Assembly: GCF_002259415.1 (NCBI RefSeq)
Contig: NZ_NPFY01000023.1
Coordinates: 42,401 to 106,400 of the forward strand
From: Rhodococcus sp. 14-2470-1b
GTDB taxonomy: Bacteria > Actinomycetota > Actinomycetes > Mycobacteriales > Mycobacteriaceae
Reading direction: 5' to 3'
Length of the DNA stretch: 64,000 nucleotides
Each line of letters opens with the position of its first letter. Within the stretch, counting starts at the first letter, position 1. The notes below the pieces were generated by a model. The model was given only the letters and a program-made list of their open reading frames with translations. It made no database searches and was not told where the DNA came from. Of this stretch, positions 1 through 8,852 are shown one piece after another. Position numbers and translations under genes: made by a program.

Positions 1-317
1 CGGCCGATCGTGCGCTGCTGGTGTGCGGCACCGGTCTCGGAGTGGCCATCAGCGCCAACAAGGTTCCCGGTATCAGGGCCGTCACGGCGCACGACAGCTT
101 CTCGGTGGAGCGTGCCGTACTCAGCAACGATGCCCAGGTGCTGTGCATGGGCCAGCGTGTCATCGGAATCGAACTCGCGCGTCGCCTGGCAAAGGAATGG
201 CTGGGCTACACCTTCGACCCGACATCGGCATCAGCGGCAAAGGTCGCGGCAATCGGAGAATACGAAACCGGTTCCCTCGCAACCGCGGAGGATGCAGCCA
301 AAGCGGTCTGCGACTGA
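1..317 (+). CDS. rpiB: RpiB/LacAB-family sugar-phosphate isomerase, 3' part
   Basis: The reading frame is open from base 3 and gives the C-terminal ~104 residues of a protein that begins outside the window. It contains [13 protein letters not shown], matching the family active-site loop, then [25 protein letters not shown], the conserved core of RpiB-type isomerases (written here from adjoining motifs HDSFS, ERA, SNDAQV, MGQRVI). Family members interconvert aldose and ketose phosphates such as ribose-5-P/ribulose-5-P, or tetrulose phosphates in erythritol catabolism. The usual length is ~150-160 residues, so about one third is missing. Which sugar phosphate is used cannot be told from this part. 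Confidence 0.85.
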   Translation, partial: ADRALLVCGTGLGVAISANKVPGIRAVTAHDSFSVERAVLSNDAQVLCMGQRVIGIELARRLAKEWLGYTFDPTSASAAKVAAIGEYETGSLATAEDAAKAVCD

Positions 318-622
318 GCCGACCTGGATGCGACGGCGGGGCAACACCGCCGTCGCGCTGGCATGCATGGTTTCGATGAGCCATGCCGCGGGTTCGACTG
401 TGCTGTCACCTACTGAAACCGTCTGAAAAATAACTGATTTCGACCGCTGACATTCCAGCGGGGGCTGTTGTTTCCAGAGCTGATTTCTGACAAACCAATC
501 CCTGCCGCGCACAGTCACCCGTGAGCACTCCGACGTTGCCTACGTAAACTGTACTGACCGACGCCGTCTCCCCTATGCGCTGGCGGTCGAGGGGCGCTCC
601 TCACGCCGGTGCGAGGTGGTCG
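318..622. other. intergenic stretch, nothing recognised
   Basis: Between the isomerase gene and the convergent LuxR-type gene I see no credible gene, RNA or strong hairpin followed by a T-run. Short open frames here are antisense or out-of-frame extensions of the isomerase gene. Confidence 0.5.
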
Positions 623-1033
623 TCAGAGGTCGTCGAGCGCGACGATTCCATCTTGCAGCGCGCGGGCGACGAGCGCGGCTTTGGTGGGGGCGGGCCGTCC
701 GACTGCGCTGTATTTGATTCGGATACGGGTCAGGTGAGTGTTGACCGTTCCCAGCGCGATGTGCAGGGTCGCAGCGACCCCGATCTTCGAGTCGCAGTAC
801 AGCCAGGCCCGAAGAACGTCTATTTCTCTGCTGCTTAATAAGGCGTTCGCATACGCGGGGCGGCCGGGAACAACGGCGCGGGTGGCCGCAGAGTGGTATT
901 GCGCCTGCGGGCCAGGGGCGGTCGGTGCGGCGTTGGGAACGATCCGGGTCCGCAGCGGCGACCGAAGCGAGTGGGTGCGGCCGGGCGTGACCGGCCGAAT
1001 GCCTGACGGCGGCGGGGGAGCGGTGAGAACCAT
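623..1033 (-). CDS. LuxR/GerE-type HTH regulator without sensor domain
   Basis: The product has 136 residues. The first ~65 are Pro/Ala/Arg-rich and unrecognised. The C-terminal ~70 form a GerE-type helix-turn-helix: LSSREIDVLRAW starts helix 1 and LGTVNTHLTRIRIKYSAVGR is the turn and recognition helix. There is no receiver, PAS or autoinducer domain, so it is a solitary DNA-binding protein. The start at 1033 is preceded by GAGAGG at good spacing on the minus strand. It is transcribed away from the tandem-TetR gene and could share its control region. Targets are unknown. Confidence 0.7.
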   Translation of the reverse strand: MVLTAPPPPSGIRPVTPGRTHSLRSPLRTRIVPNAAPTAPGPQAQYHSAATRAVVPGRPAYANALLSSREIDVLRAWLYCDSKIGVAATLHIALGTVNTHLTRIRIKYSAVGRPAPTKAALVARALQDGIVALDDL

Positions 1034-1409
1034 GATCGTTACCTCTCAAATTTGACATGAGTCGACATCACGAACGGGGCACCGCGTCATTGACGGGGCG
1101 ACTGGGGATGCGGATCGGCGACTGCGGCGTCGAGGACAAGCGCACCCAGGATCCGTTGTTGAGCGGGTTGTCCGAGAGCGCTATGCGGCCGCGTGCGTCC
1201 GTTGTACGGGCCACGAGGCAGCTGGTGATTGAAGCTTTTCGCAATCTCAACATGTCTCCAGATCGACTGCAACACAATCGCTCTCGATATCAAGGCCCAT
1301 ATTTGGGTATCGGCTACATTCAGGTGTAGTTCGAACTACATTCTGCGGTCGGAGCGGCCGATTGGTTATAGTTCGATGTCCATGTTCGCTCGATCGAGGT
1401 GGTTACCAG
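1034..1409. other. intergenic control region between luxR-type and tandem-tetR genes
   Basis: This is a 376-bp divergent spacer. A 90-codon open frame on the plus strand (1057-1329) lacks any family signature and is not called. The right half holds a perfect 16-bp palindrome and a degenerate copy of it, annotated separately. Confidence 0.5.
1325..1340. promoter_or_regulatory. 16-bp perfect palindrome, likely TetR operator
   Basis: TGTAGTTCGAACTACA is its own reverse complement. It lies 70 bp before the tandem-TetR start and is flanked on both sides by CTACATTC. A degenerate copy with the same TAGTTCGA core lies at 1368-1381 (TTATAGTTCGATGT). The size and symmetry suit a TetR dimer, so autoregulation is the simplest reading; binding is inferred. 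Confidence 0.6.
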
Positions 1410-2678
1410 ATGAGTTCGAAGCCGACCCCTCGGGAGCAACTGCTGCAGGCTGGCTCGCGTCTTCTCGGCAGACTCGACATGACCGACATGGTGCGTGCTC
1501 TGTCGATTTCGGCGGTCGTCGACGAGGCCGGCCTGTCGCAGCAAACTTTCCACAACACCTACCCCGGTAGTTCCCGCGCCGGCGGCACAGGCGGCAAGGA
1601 AGCGTTCGTCGAGGACCTGCTCGAGAACATCACCATCGGGTACGTCGGATTCCCCTCTGCCGCGGGGTCCGCGGACGGGCACCGGTCGGCATCTGCGCGC
1701 GCAGAGCAGGTCAGCGGCGTGTTCGGCGACATGACCTCCGGCCTGATGCGTCGGCGGATGCTCGCGGTACTTCTCGCCGGCGACCACGACGGCGCCCGCA
1801 AAGCAGTGGTGCCCGACTTCGAACGCTTCGATACCGACTTCCGGACGTTGGTCGGAGATGCCGTGCAGGCACGCGGCGGTTCTGTCCGGCAGCCACTGTC
1901 GTTGACGATGCTCTCGACCATTCTGGGATCGCTCCTCGACGGACTGGCCCTACGCGAGATGCTCACACCCGACACCATCGACGCTGGTGATGTCGGCGCC
2001 GCTACCGAATCGATTATGCGATGGGCGATCGACCCGGTGCATTCGGATCGGTCGATCCCCGACGCGGACGCTGTGGCGGCGGACATCGCCCTCGATCCGA
2101 TGCTCGGCGACGTCGAAGCCGAAGTCATCTCAGCGACCGAAACCCTCTTCGTCGACCACGGATACTTCCTGGTCACCCTCGCCGACATCGCCCGCGCCGC
2201 ACGGATCCGCCTCGATGATCTGATTCGACTGTTCCCTAGCAAGATCGACATCATCGTCGCTGCGCTCAAACCCGAGTTCGACCGGGTGCTCCGGCTCCGG
2301 CGAGCCGACGAAAAACTAGCGGTCGAACCCCTCGTCGCGCTGCGCCGCACCCTGACCGCGATCGGGGAGTTCGTGATCGGCAACCGAGCCATGAGTTCGG
2401 GAATGCTGTTGGCGCTCAGTTTCGAACAATTCCAGCAGCCCAGCACAGTCACCACAGTCCTGGAAAACCTCTACCTCCCCTCGGCCGTCGTGCCGATTCT
2501 CGAACGCGGACGAGAGGCAGCGGTATTCACCGCCGATGCCCCCGTGATGGAAGTAGCGATCATGCTCACCAACAATGTCCTCTTCCGATGCCTGACCCGC
2601 CCGAACGAGGCCGCCACCGATGTCGTCGACGCAGTGTTGCGGGTGATGCTGCCGGGCGTCGCAGCACCGAACCGGTGA
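1410..2678 (+). CDS. tandem TetR-type transcriptional regulator (two TetR units)
   Basis: The product has 422 residues. Two TetR-like halves are visible. The first HTH is around residues 10-55, with SAVVDEAGLSQQTFHNTYPGS as turn and recognition helix. The second, clearer one is around 237-277, with ISATETLFVDHGY followed by TLADIARAARIRLDDLIRLF. Each is followed by a helical region like TetR ligand/dimer domains. I chose the ATG at 1410 (MSSKPTPREQ); a frame open further upstream from 1362 adds a Cys/Arg-rich leader across the control region. The stop overlaps the GTG of the NTPase gene by 4 bp, so the two are probably co-translated. A covalent pair of TetR units could bind one palindrome as a monomer. 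Confidence 0.75.
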   Translation: MSSKPTPREQLLQAGSRLLGRLDMTDMVRALSISAVVDEAGLSQQTFHNTYPGSSRAGGTGGKEAFVEDLLENITIGYVGFPSAAGSADGHRSASARAEQVSGVFGDMTSGLMRRRMLAVLLAGDHDGARKAVVPDFERFDTDFRTLVGDAVQARGGSVRQPLSLTMLSTILGSLLDGLALREMLTPDTIDAGDVGAATESIMRWAIDPVHSDRSIPDADAVAADIALDPMLGDVEAEVISATETLFVDHGYFLVTLADIARAARIRLDDLIRLFPSKIDIIVAALKPEFDRVLRLRRADEKLAVEPLVALRRTLTAIGEFVIGNRAMSSGMLLALSFEQFQQPSTVTTVLENLYLPSAVVPILERGREAAVFTADAPVMEVAIMLTNNVLFRCLTRPNEAATDVVDAVLRVMLPGVAAPNR

Positions 2679-3979
2679 GCGAGATCGTCCCGCGCCCGCC
2701 AGGTGCGGTGGGCGGTTACATCCACCACGGATTCCTTCGCTCCAATCACTGGGACCGGCTGACGCGCCTGTCGGATCGGCTCGTCGAGAGCATTGCTGCC
2801 CAACCGCTCGACAGCCATGCCGATCAGCATTGGTACGTCCCGCGCGGCATCGAACCCGCGCTGCTCGACCGGCTCGAGCTACCGGGCGTGACCCCGCAGA
2901 TAGTGGTCGGTGAAGCCGGGCACGGAAAGTCGACGTTGCTGTGGTCGCTGCACCGTGCGCTGCAGGAGCGTAAGCGCCGACCGATGATGGTCTCCGCGAC
3001 CTGGTTGCAGCGCAGCGAAGACGGATCGCGCACCACATCGACTGCGGACATCGCAGAAGCCGTCGTCACCGAACCCGGCGCCGTACTGCTACTCGACACT
3101 GCAGATCTGTTGCTGCACAACGAATCCACCAGGCTCGATGTCGTCGATCTACTCGACCAGCTCACCCGGGCCGGCGTGCCGGTGGTGGCCACGACCAGAC
3201 CGCAGGAGAGCGCGTACCTGCCAGCGAGTGTGGGCCAGAAGGTGCACCTCGGGCCCTACTCGATCGAGCGCGAATTGCCGTCGGCGATCGCTGTCTTGAC
3301 CGAGGAATTCTGCGCAGACGATGCGTCCGTGCCCACCGACCCGCTGACGGCGATCACCTCCGCTCGCGCACGCGGGTTGCTTGTCGACGAGGTGTGCACG
3401 AGCCCACTGCTGCTACGCCTGCTGTTCTCCCTGTCCGCGCCTCGTTTTCCGAGTCTCGAACTCGACGTCAGCGGCTTGTACTCCCAGTTCTGGGCACGCC
3501 GAGTTGCCGCGGACCACCGCACCGGACCGGAGACGCCGATCGACGGCGGTGACGACCTCACCGCGACCGCCGGAATGTTCGCGATCGCGATGCTGGCGCT
3601 GGGAACTCCGGAACCGCATATCGGCGACCTCGTCCGCCGCGCCGCGGACGTCGCTGCAGCAAGCGGACACCCGGCGGGCGAGGACGTACTCCGCAGCGAC
3701 CTTCGAACCTTGACTGCTCGCGGTGTCCTGATCGCCGTCGATGAGCGTGTCCGCTTCTTCCACCAGACGTTCTTCGAGTTCGCGGCCGCGAAAGGCCTCA
3801 CCGCGCGCGGCGGCGAGCACGAACTTCCGCGGCTGATCGAGCGGATCATCGACGCACCCGACGATCTGTTCGTCGGAGCCGTCGTCGAACAAACCTTGAT
3901 CATGCTCGGCACCGATACGATTGTCGCGTCAGAGAGACGGCGGCACCGAGAGAATGGTGATGCCGGTGTTGCGTTGTAG
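2675..3979 (+). CDS. NACHT/STAND-like P-loop NTPase, apparently 3'-truncated
   Basis: The product is ~434 residues from the GTG that overlaps the TetR stop (MSEIVPRPPGAVGG). Residues ~79-87 are a P-loop, GEAGHGKST. AVLLLDTADLLL around 136-146 is a Walker-B-like segment, followed by VPVVATTRPQE, a sensor-1-like strand. FHQTFFEFAAAKGL near 361-374 resembles the winged-helix end of NACHT ATPases. Such proteins normally continue into long sensor repeats; here the frame runs ~50 bp into the 3' end of the antisense RES gene and ends in RRRHRENGDAGVAL, which looks like read-through into unrelated DNA. No N-terminal effector domain is visible. The tight link to a TetR protein suggests regulated signalling or defence, but function is not known. 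Confidence 0.6.
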   Translation: MSEIVPRPPGAVGGYIHHGFLRSNHWDRLTRLSDRLVESIAAQPLDSHADQHWYVPRGIEPALLDRLELPGVTPQIVVGEAGHGKSTLLWSLHRALQERKRRPMMVSATWLQRSEDGSRTTSTADIAEAVVTEPGAVLLLDTADLLLHNESTRLDVVDLLDQLTRAGVPVVATTRPQESAYLPASVGQKVHLGPYSIERELPSAIAVLTEEFCADDASVPTDPLTAITSARARGLLVDEVCTSPLLLRLLFSLSAPRFPSLELDVSGLYSQFWARRVAADHRTGPETPIDGGDDLTATAGMFAIAMLALGTPEPHIGDLVRRAADVAAASGHPAGEDVLRSDLRTLTARGVLIAVDERVRFFHQTFFEFAAAKGLTARGGEHELPRLIERIIDAPDDLFVGAVVEQTLIMLGTDTIVASERRRHRENGDAGVAL

Positions 3980-4565
3980 CGCGTCGATCAGGTCTGCTCG
4001 TTCAGAGAGAGTGTCGGTCTCGGTCACCGCGTAGTTCCCTGAAACTTCGCTCGATGATGCGCCAGCGGTGCCGAAAAGAGCCAGGCAGGCATTCATATGT
4101 GCGAGGTCGTGCCGCGCCCAGTACCGGATCCCGGCGTAGCCTGCGCTGCGAAGGGCGGATTGCCCACAGCTGCGTCAGCTGGTAGTTCCCGGTGCTGAAT
4201 ATCTCTGCGATGACTCCGAATTGCGCTGCCGCGTTCGATGTCAGATCCGCGAGCGGCCGCGTGTCGACAATCTCCAACCGGCTGACTGCGCGTGCGGTGA
4301 GTTCGCTGCTCGGGACGACCCGCATCCCTCCCCATGTTTCGAGGAGGGTGATCTGTTCGGACTCGGCGGCGTAGCAGGTGCCATTCTCGTCGGCGAGGTC
4401 GAAGCGTCCGTGGCCGCCGTTCGCGAACCACAACGGCCCGCGAGTTGCGCTGTGGCAGCGAAATACCTCCGTGCCGGCCTTGACTGTGAAGGCGGGGAAT
4501 CGATCGCGGAGGTGATCCGGTGGGGGAGGGGCGAGTAGGTGCAGTGCGGTACGCGGAGCGCTCAC
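3929..4565 (-). pseudogene. RES-domain toxin gene, frameshifted
   Basis: From GTG 4565 the frame encodes a RES domain: FRCHSATRGPLWFANGG, then ADENGTCYAAESEQITLLETWGG in the usual order. Shortly after QLTQLWA (near 4160-4163) homology moves to another frame, which reads SALRSAGYAGIRYWARHDLAHMN (split here as SALRSAGYAG, IRYWARHD, LAHMN) and continues through LALFGTAG to a stop at 3929-3931. One extra base in GCAATCC explains the switch. As read, translation ends at 4002 in an unrelated Arg-rich tail. RES toxins degrade NAD+; this copy should be inactive unless the shift is a sequencing error. The GTG overlaps the antitoxin stop by 4 bp. Confidence 0.75.
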
Positions 4566-5068
4566 GCGGCGAGATGCTCGGTCGCCGCGCGCGCAAGATC
4601 AGCGACGGACGGTCCGTCACCGTCGAGCAGCGCCTGCCGCGGGGTGCGTCCGCCGAGTTCGGGTTGTTCGGTCATCAACCACGACGCAGCCATCCACCCG
4701 CCCGTATCAGCACTCGCCCACACCCGCAGGACGTCCTTGATTCCGAGGATCGGCCGGGCAGGGGTGTTGTCGTCGAACCCTGTCACCGAGTAGCCCACCG
4801 ACCCGTCTGCGGCGACCAGTCGCAGCACTCGATGATCGCGGACTGCTTGGCTCAGGGCTTGTTTCGTCCACCCGGTCACGTCCAGGACTTGCTTGTGGGT
4901 GAGGATCGCGCCGATATGATTTTCCCACGCACGGCGTGCCTTCAGCCCGGAGAGCACGCTGCGGATCCCGTTCTCGACATACGCGACATCACTCGGGTTG
5001 AGTTCGGTCTGGTCGAGGCCGCTGGCGGCGAGCTCGGCGGCGACGAGGTCCTGCAGCGGTGTGCTCAT
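4562..5068 (-). CDS. Xre/MbcA/ParS-type antitoxin of the RES toxin
   Basis: The product has 168 residues from the ATG at 5068 (MSTPLQDLVAAELAASG); an in-frame GTG at 5077 would add three residues. HKQVLDVTGWTKQALSQAVRDHRVLRL is a short helix-turn-helix-like region, and the C-terminal end WLMTEQPELGGRTPRQALLDG matches the toxin-binding domain of MbcA/Xre antitoxins (PELGGRTP..AL). It lies upstream of, and overlaps, the RES gene, the usual order for RES-Xre pairs. The antitoxin is intact while the toxin is broken. Repeated AGGTCAA motifs lie just upstream. Confidence 0.75.
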   Translation of the reverse strand: MSTPLQDLVAAELAASGLDQTELNPSDVAYVENGIRSVLSGLKARRAWENHIGAILTHKQVLDVTGWTKQALSQAVRDHRVLRLVAADGSVGYSVTGFDDNTPARPILGIKDVLRVWASADTGGWMAASWLMTEQPELGGRTPRQALLDGDGPSVADLARAATEHLAA

Positions 5069-5084
5069 GTCACCCACGATACTG

Positions 5085-5114
5085 AGGTCAATCAGGTCAA
5101 GTCAAGTAGGTCAA
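5085..5114. promoter_or_regulatory. AGGTCAA direct repeats upstream of the antitoxin gene
   Basis: AGGTCAA occurs at 5085-5091, 5094-5100 and 5108-5114, with a related AGTCAA at 5100-5105. On the minus strand these give TTGACC/TTGACT, so one (5105-5100) could serve as a -35 element, with TATCGT (5081-5076) 18 nt downstream. Repeats in a toxin-antitoxin promoter suggest an autoregulatory operator. That function is inferred. Confidence 0.45.
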
Positions 5115-5138
5115 CCAAGACTGCAGTCGGCTACTGCA

Positions 5139-6568
5139 CTACACAACGATGTCAGCGTAGGACGACAGTTCGGTCCACCGCTGCTGTTCGAGCCGTGCGG
5201 CAGACTGCAGGGCGTACCGGTCCGCGGTGACGAGTCGGTCTATCGACAGCCCTGTTGCATCTGCAATGTCTTCGATGGGGACCTGGAAGGTTCGACACGG
5301 ACCGAGTGGGGGAGTAGCAGTGTCGGCGCGGGCGGGACGTTCGAGGATCGGACCCAGCGACTGCGTCTGATCGAGGACGTACCCCGTCGCTGCAAAAGCC
5401 ACATCCTGTTGCCAAGCAGCAATTTTGAAGAACCGCCGCGGGATCGCCACACCCCGGTACACCGGATCGTCGGAGGCGAAGATGCAGCCGGAGAACACCG
5501 ACAGCCGCTGCCCGTACTGGCGGGCGTGTTCGAGCACGTAGTCCTTTGCATGGCCCATGTAGTGCCCGGCGTTCGGTACTGTCACGCTGTATTTGTCGGG
5601 GGTCCCTGTGAATGACCGAATATGTTCGGTTCCGTATTGCACGCGCGCGTCGTCATCCCCGTTTAAACCGAGTATCGGAATCGTGATTTTCGATAGATTG
5701 AGCAAGTCCACAGCAATTGCGGGTCCTTGCGACAGCATGTCGCCACAAGGGTGCTGGTTTTGAAATGGCGCAGCGGCGTCGATGACGTGCTGTTCGGTGT
5801 CTGTGTAATTTCCTGTGACGAATTCGGTTCGCCCTTGGTCGTAGAAGGTGTATCCGCTTACTTCGGTGTTGCGTTCCGATGGAGACCCGCCGGCCAGACA
5901 TCGGGCTGTGGTAGCGAAGAAGCGAACGTAGGCTTCGGGGGTGAGGCCTCGGTCTGCCCAGTCCATGACGACGAGAGCGTCGATGTCGTTGAATGTGAAG
6001 GCTTCGATCTGGACGATCTGGCCGCCGTTGGACTGTCCGGCGAGCGTGATGTGGTCGAACGTCGGTGCCGAGCCGGGAGCGTTCCACTGGTAGTCCTGCT
6101 TCGCAGGGCTTGAACGATCTGGTGCGCCATTGTCGCTTGGGACCCGACGCACATAGCACCGCCAGCCGGGGAGTCGGAGGAGTCGTAGCCGAGCCTGTCG
6201 ATGGTGAGGGAGGTCTGGCCCCTGGCCGCCATCTCGTAGCTGTGGTGATAGCCAGGTACAGGCAGGCGTCAGTACCATTCGCCTGCTGCAATGCCGTGTT
6301 CGTAGAGAGTGACAGCAGACCCGATCCCGGCGGCAGGAGCCGTGAGATGACCTCGTACGGTGGAGGTTCGACCGTCTGCCGAGCACGGCACCGCAGTGTC
6401 GTTGACGTTGCGAACGGTGAAGGACACAGGGACGTCCACGACGTTGGGCGGGGCCGGCTGAGCTGTAGAACGTCCGGGCGCTCCGATCATCAGGGCAGCG
6501 GACATGAGTGCGACGATGACGGCGGCAACGGCATGGGTGATGGGATGCAACGGTATGTGTTCGGGCAT
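5139..6568 (-). pseudogene. secreted alpha/beta-hydrolase gene, disrupted and fused to a nuclease C-terminus
   Basis: From ATG 6568 (MPEHIPLHP, then a hydrophobic Sec signal ending near STAQP) the frame encodes the start of a secreted hydrolase. An in-frame TGA at 6271-6269 follows GEWY, where RLPVPGYHHSYEMAARGQT continues in the same frame, so one TGG-to-TGA change would explain it. Near 6105-6097, after IVQALRS, homology jumps one frame to DYQWNAPGSAPTFDHI and the nucleophile elbow GQSNGG. After ITIPILGLNGDDD and VPNAGHYMGHAKDY the sequence turns into LEHARQYGQRLSVFSG, DPVYRGVAIPRRFFKI and YVLDQTQSL, the C-terminal pattern of DNA/RNA non-specific endonucleases. So it carries two lesions and a recombination joint. 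It follows mmpL by 57 bp on the same strand. Confidence 0.7.
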
Positions 6569-6625
6569 GGCGATACTCCATCCGAGTGTGACGATGCTGG
6601 TCGGTGGTGTGGTGGTGCTGGTAGG

Positions 6626-8827
6626 TCAGGCGTAGGTCTTGGGTTCGTGGTGGAAGTCGCGGTCGGGCACGTTCGGGGACTCGGTGACTCCGATTCGCTT
6701 GTGCAGGCGTGCGAGTGGGCCTGGTGCCCACCAGTTCCAGCGTCCGGTCAGTTGCATGATTGCCGGGACGAGGAGGGCGCGGATGATGGTGGCGTCGACG
6801 AGTACTGCCAGTGCCATGCCGATTCCGAGTTGCTGCAGGAACGTCACTCCGGAGGTGGCGTAGGTGGCGAACGAGACGGCCAGGATCAGCGCTGCTGCGG
6901 TGACGACGGGAGCAGAGCGTGAGATGCCGTCGATGATGGAGCGGCGGTTGTCTCCGGTGCGGTCGAATTCTTCTTTGATTCTCGACAGCAGGAACACTTC
7001 GTAGTCCATCGACAATCCGTAGGCGATGCAGAACATGAGGATCGGGATGCTGGGCTCGATCGCACCGGTCGGTGTGAAGCCAAGCAACCCCGCGAGGTTG
7101 CCGTTCTGGAATCCCCACACAAGGACTCCGAACATGACTGTCAGCGACAGTAAGTTCAGCGCGGTGGCCTTGATCGGCGCGATGATCGATCCGGTCATCA
7201 GGAACAGGATCCCGAACGTGATCACGGCGATGAGCACGGCGACGAGCGGTAGTCGGGCGGTGACTCCGCTTGTGTAGTCGTCGAGCATCGCGGGCGATCC
7301 CCCGATCAATACCCCCGCCGGTGCGTCCACGGAACGGACGGCTTCGACGAAACCAGCTCGGTCGTCGAGCGATTCGCGGGTGGGGACTACCGACAGATAG
7401 GTGGAGGATCCATCGTCCTCGAAGCGAACGGCAGTGTCTGGGGCCGGGGTGATGGTTCCGCTCGAGTCGATGCTGCCCATTGGTCCGTCGACGCGCAGAA
7501 CTTCGGGCAGTGCCGCCAGGTCGCTGGCGTATCGGGCGATCCGATCCGGGCCGGTGTTCGATGCTGCGACAAGGACTGCGTCGGCGTCTTCGCTGGCATA
7601 GTCGTCACGGATGGTGTCGTAGAGTGCGCGCACCGGTACCGACTGCGGCAGGATCCGGTCGTCGGGGGCACCGAATCGGGCACCGAGGATCGGGGCGCCG
7701 AGTAAAACGAGCACGACGACACCAATGACCGCGAACACGACCGGCCGGCCGGTCGTCGCTTCGGTGATCCGTCGCCACACCGGGCTACCGTCCTGCTCGT
7801 GACCGGGTCGTTCGGTGCGTCGTAATGCGCGCGGTCCGAGGAGTACCAGAGCTGCAGGAAGGACCAGCGTTGCCGCGGCGACGGCGGTGATGACGACGGC
7901 TATTCCGGCGTAGGCGAAGGACGCCAGGAACGGGAACGGAAAGACCAACAGCACAGCGAGGGATGCGGCGACCGTCGCACCCGAGAACATGATCGTGCGC
8001 CCCGCTGCGGTAGTCGCACGCTGGACTGCTTCGCGTTTGTCCGTGGTGCGCCGGGCCTCCTCGCGGAATCGGTAGATCAGAAACAGGCCGTAATCGACGC
8101 CGAGTGCGATGCCCATGACGAGGGCGATGTTCGCGGCGAAGGTCGATACCTCGGTGACGAGGGTGACAATTCGAAGGATTGCAAGTGTGCCGACCACGGA
8201 GAACAGTCCGGTAGCGAAGACGGCACCCGCCAGGCGTAGGCGTCGCACTACCGCCCACAGCAACAAGACGACCAGCGGTGCGATGATCATTTCGGCGCGC
8301 AGGAAGTCGGTGCGTGATTGTTCGGCGACCGCACGGAAGACTTGATCGCTACCGCCGAGGGCCAGTTCGACGGACTGCAGTGGTGCCGATTCCAGTGCCT
8401 CTTCCAACGCCGGCAGGACTTCTTGGCGCACGTGGGTGGCGTCGCCCGGCGCCCACGCCAGTATCAGCGCGGAGCTCCCGTCGTTCGCGGCGAGAGTCGG
8501 CACGTTCTCGGTCCAGTACGACCACGCGTTACCGACGCCGGGAAAGTCACCGACCAGGGTGGTCAGGTTCAGTCCGGCGCGCGCGACATCGGCGCTGTCG
8601 AGCCCACCACCGGTCGGCGTCACCAGAACGGCGATGTTGGGCGTTCCCGTCGACAGAGCATCGTTCAATACAGCTTCGGCCGATGCCGAGGGGGCGTTCG
8701 TGGCCTCGAATCGGTTCAGTGACAGTGCGTTCATGGCTCCAGCCGCGACGGCGGTCAGCACGACGAACAGGATCCCGGCCAATGCCAAGGTCAGTCCGGG
8801 GCGAGTTGTGACGAATCGTGTGGGCAT
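6626..8827 (-). CDS. MMPL/RND-family membrane transporter
   Basis: The product has 733 residues, the usual size for a short MMPL protein. TM1 lies near residues 12-34. A large extracellular loop follows, then a five-helix bundle with GIALGVDYGLFLIYRFREE, repeated as CIAYGLSMDYEVFLLSRIKEEF in the second half; these are the family's conserved GxxxDY motifs thought to carry protons. Such proteins export lipids or drugs using the proton gradient. GGGGGA precedes the ATG at 8827. It is divergent from a TetR gene, with two palindromes between them, so repression by that TetR is likely. The hydrolase pseudogene follows on the same strand. The substrate cannot be told from the sequence. Confidence 0.9.
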   Translation of the reverse strand: MPTRFVTTRPGLTLALAGILFVVLTAVAAGAMNALSLNRFEATNAPSASAEAVLNDALSTGTPNIAVLVTPTGGGLDSADVARAGLNLTTLVGDFPGVGNAWSYWTENVPTLAANDGSSALILAWAPGDATHVRQEVLPALEEALESAPLQSVELALGGSDQVFRAVAEQSRTDFLRAEMIIAPLVVLLLWAVVRRLRLAGAVFATGLFSVVGTLAILRIVTLVTEVSTFAANIALVMGIALGVDYGLFLIYRFREEARRTTDKREAVQRATTAAGRTIMFSGATVAASLAVLLVFPFPFLASFAYAGIAVVITAVAAATLVLPAALVLLGPRALRRTERPGHEQDGSPVWRRITEATTGRPVVFAVIGVVVLVLLGAPILGARFGAPDDRILPQSVPVRALYDTIRDDYASEDADAVLVAASNTGPDRIARYASDLAALPEVLRVDGPMGSIDSSGTITPAPDTAVRFEDDGSSTYLSVVPTRESLDDRAGFVEAVRSVDAPAGVLIGGSPAMLDDYTSGVTARLPLVAVLIAVITFGILFLMTGSIIAPIKATALNLLSLTVMFGVLVWGFQNGNLAGLLGFTPTGAIEPSIPILMFCIAYGLSMDYEVFLLSRIKEEFDRTGDNRRSIIDGISRSAPVVTAAALILAVSFATYATSGVTFLQQLGIGMALAVLVDATIIRALLVPAIMQLTGRWNWWAPGPLARLHKRIGVTESPNVPDRDFHHEPKTYA

Positions 8828-8852
8828 CGCAGATCCCCCTGCTACCGTGAAT

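Noticed and set aside
1057..1329. 90-codon plus-strand frame in the luxR/tetR spacer
   Set aside because: No motif, no ribosome site, and it runs into the region of the palindrome.
6569..7118. Extension of the hydrolase/nuclease frame upstream into mmpL
   Set aside because: Residues there are His/Arg-rich antisense translation of the mmpL gene; homology begins only after the signal-peptide frame shift.
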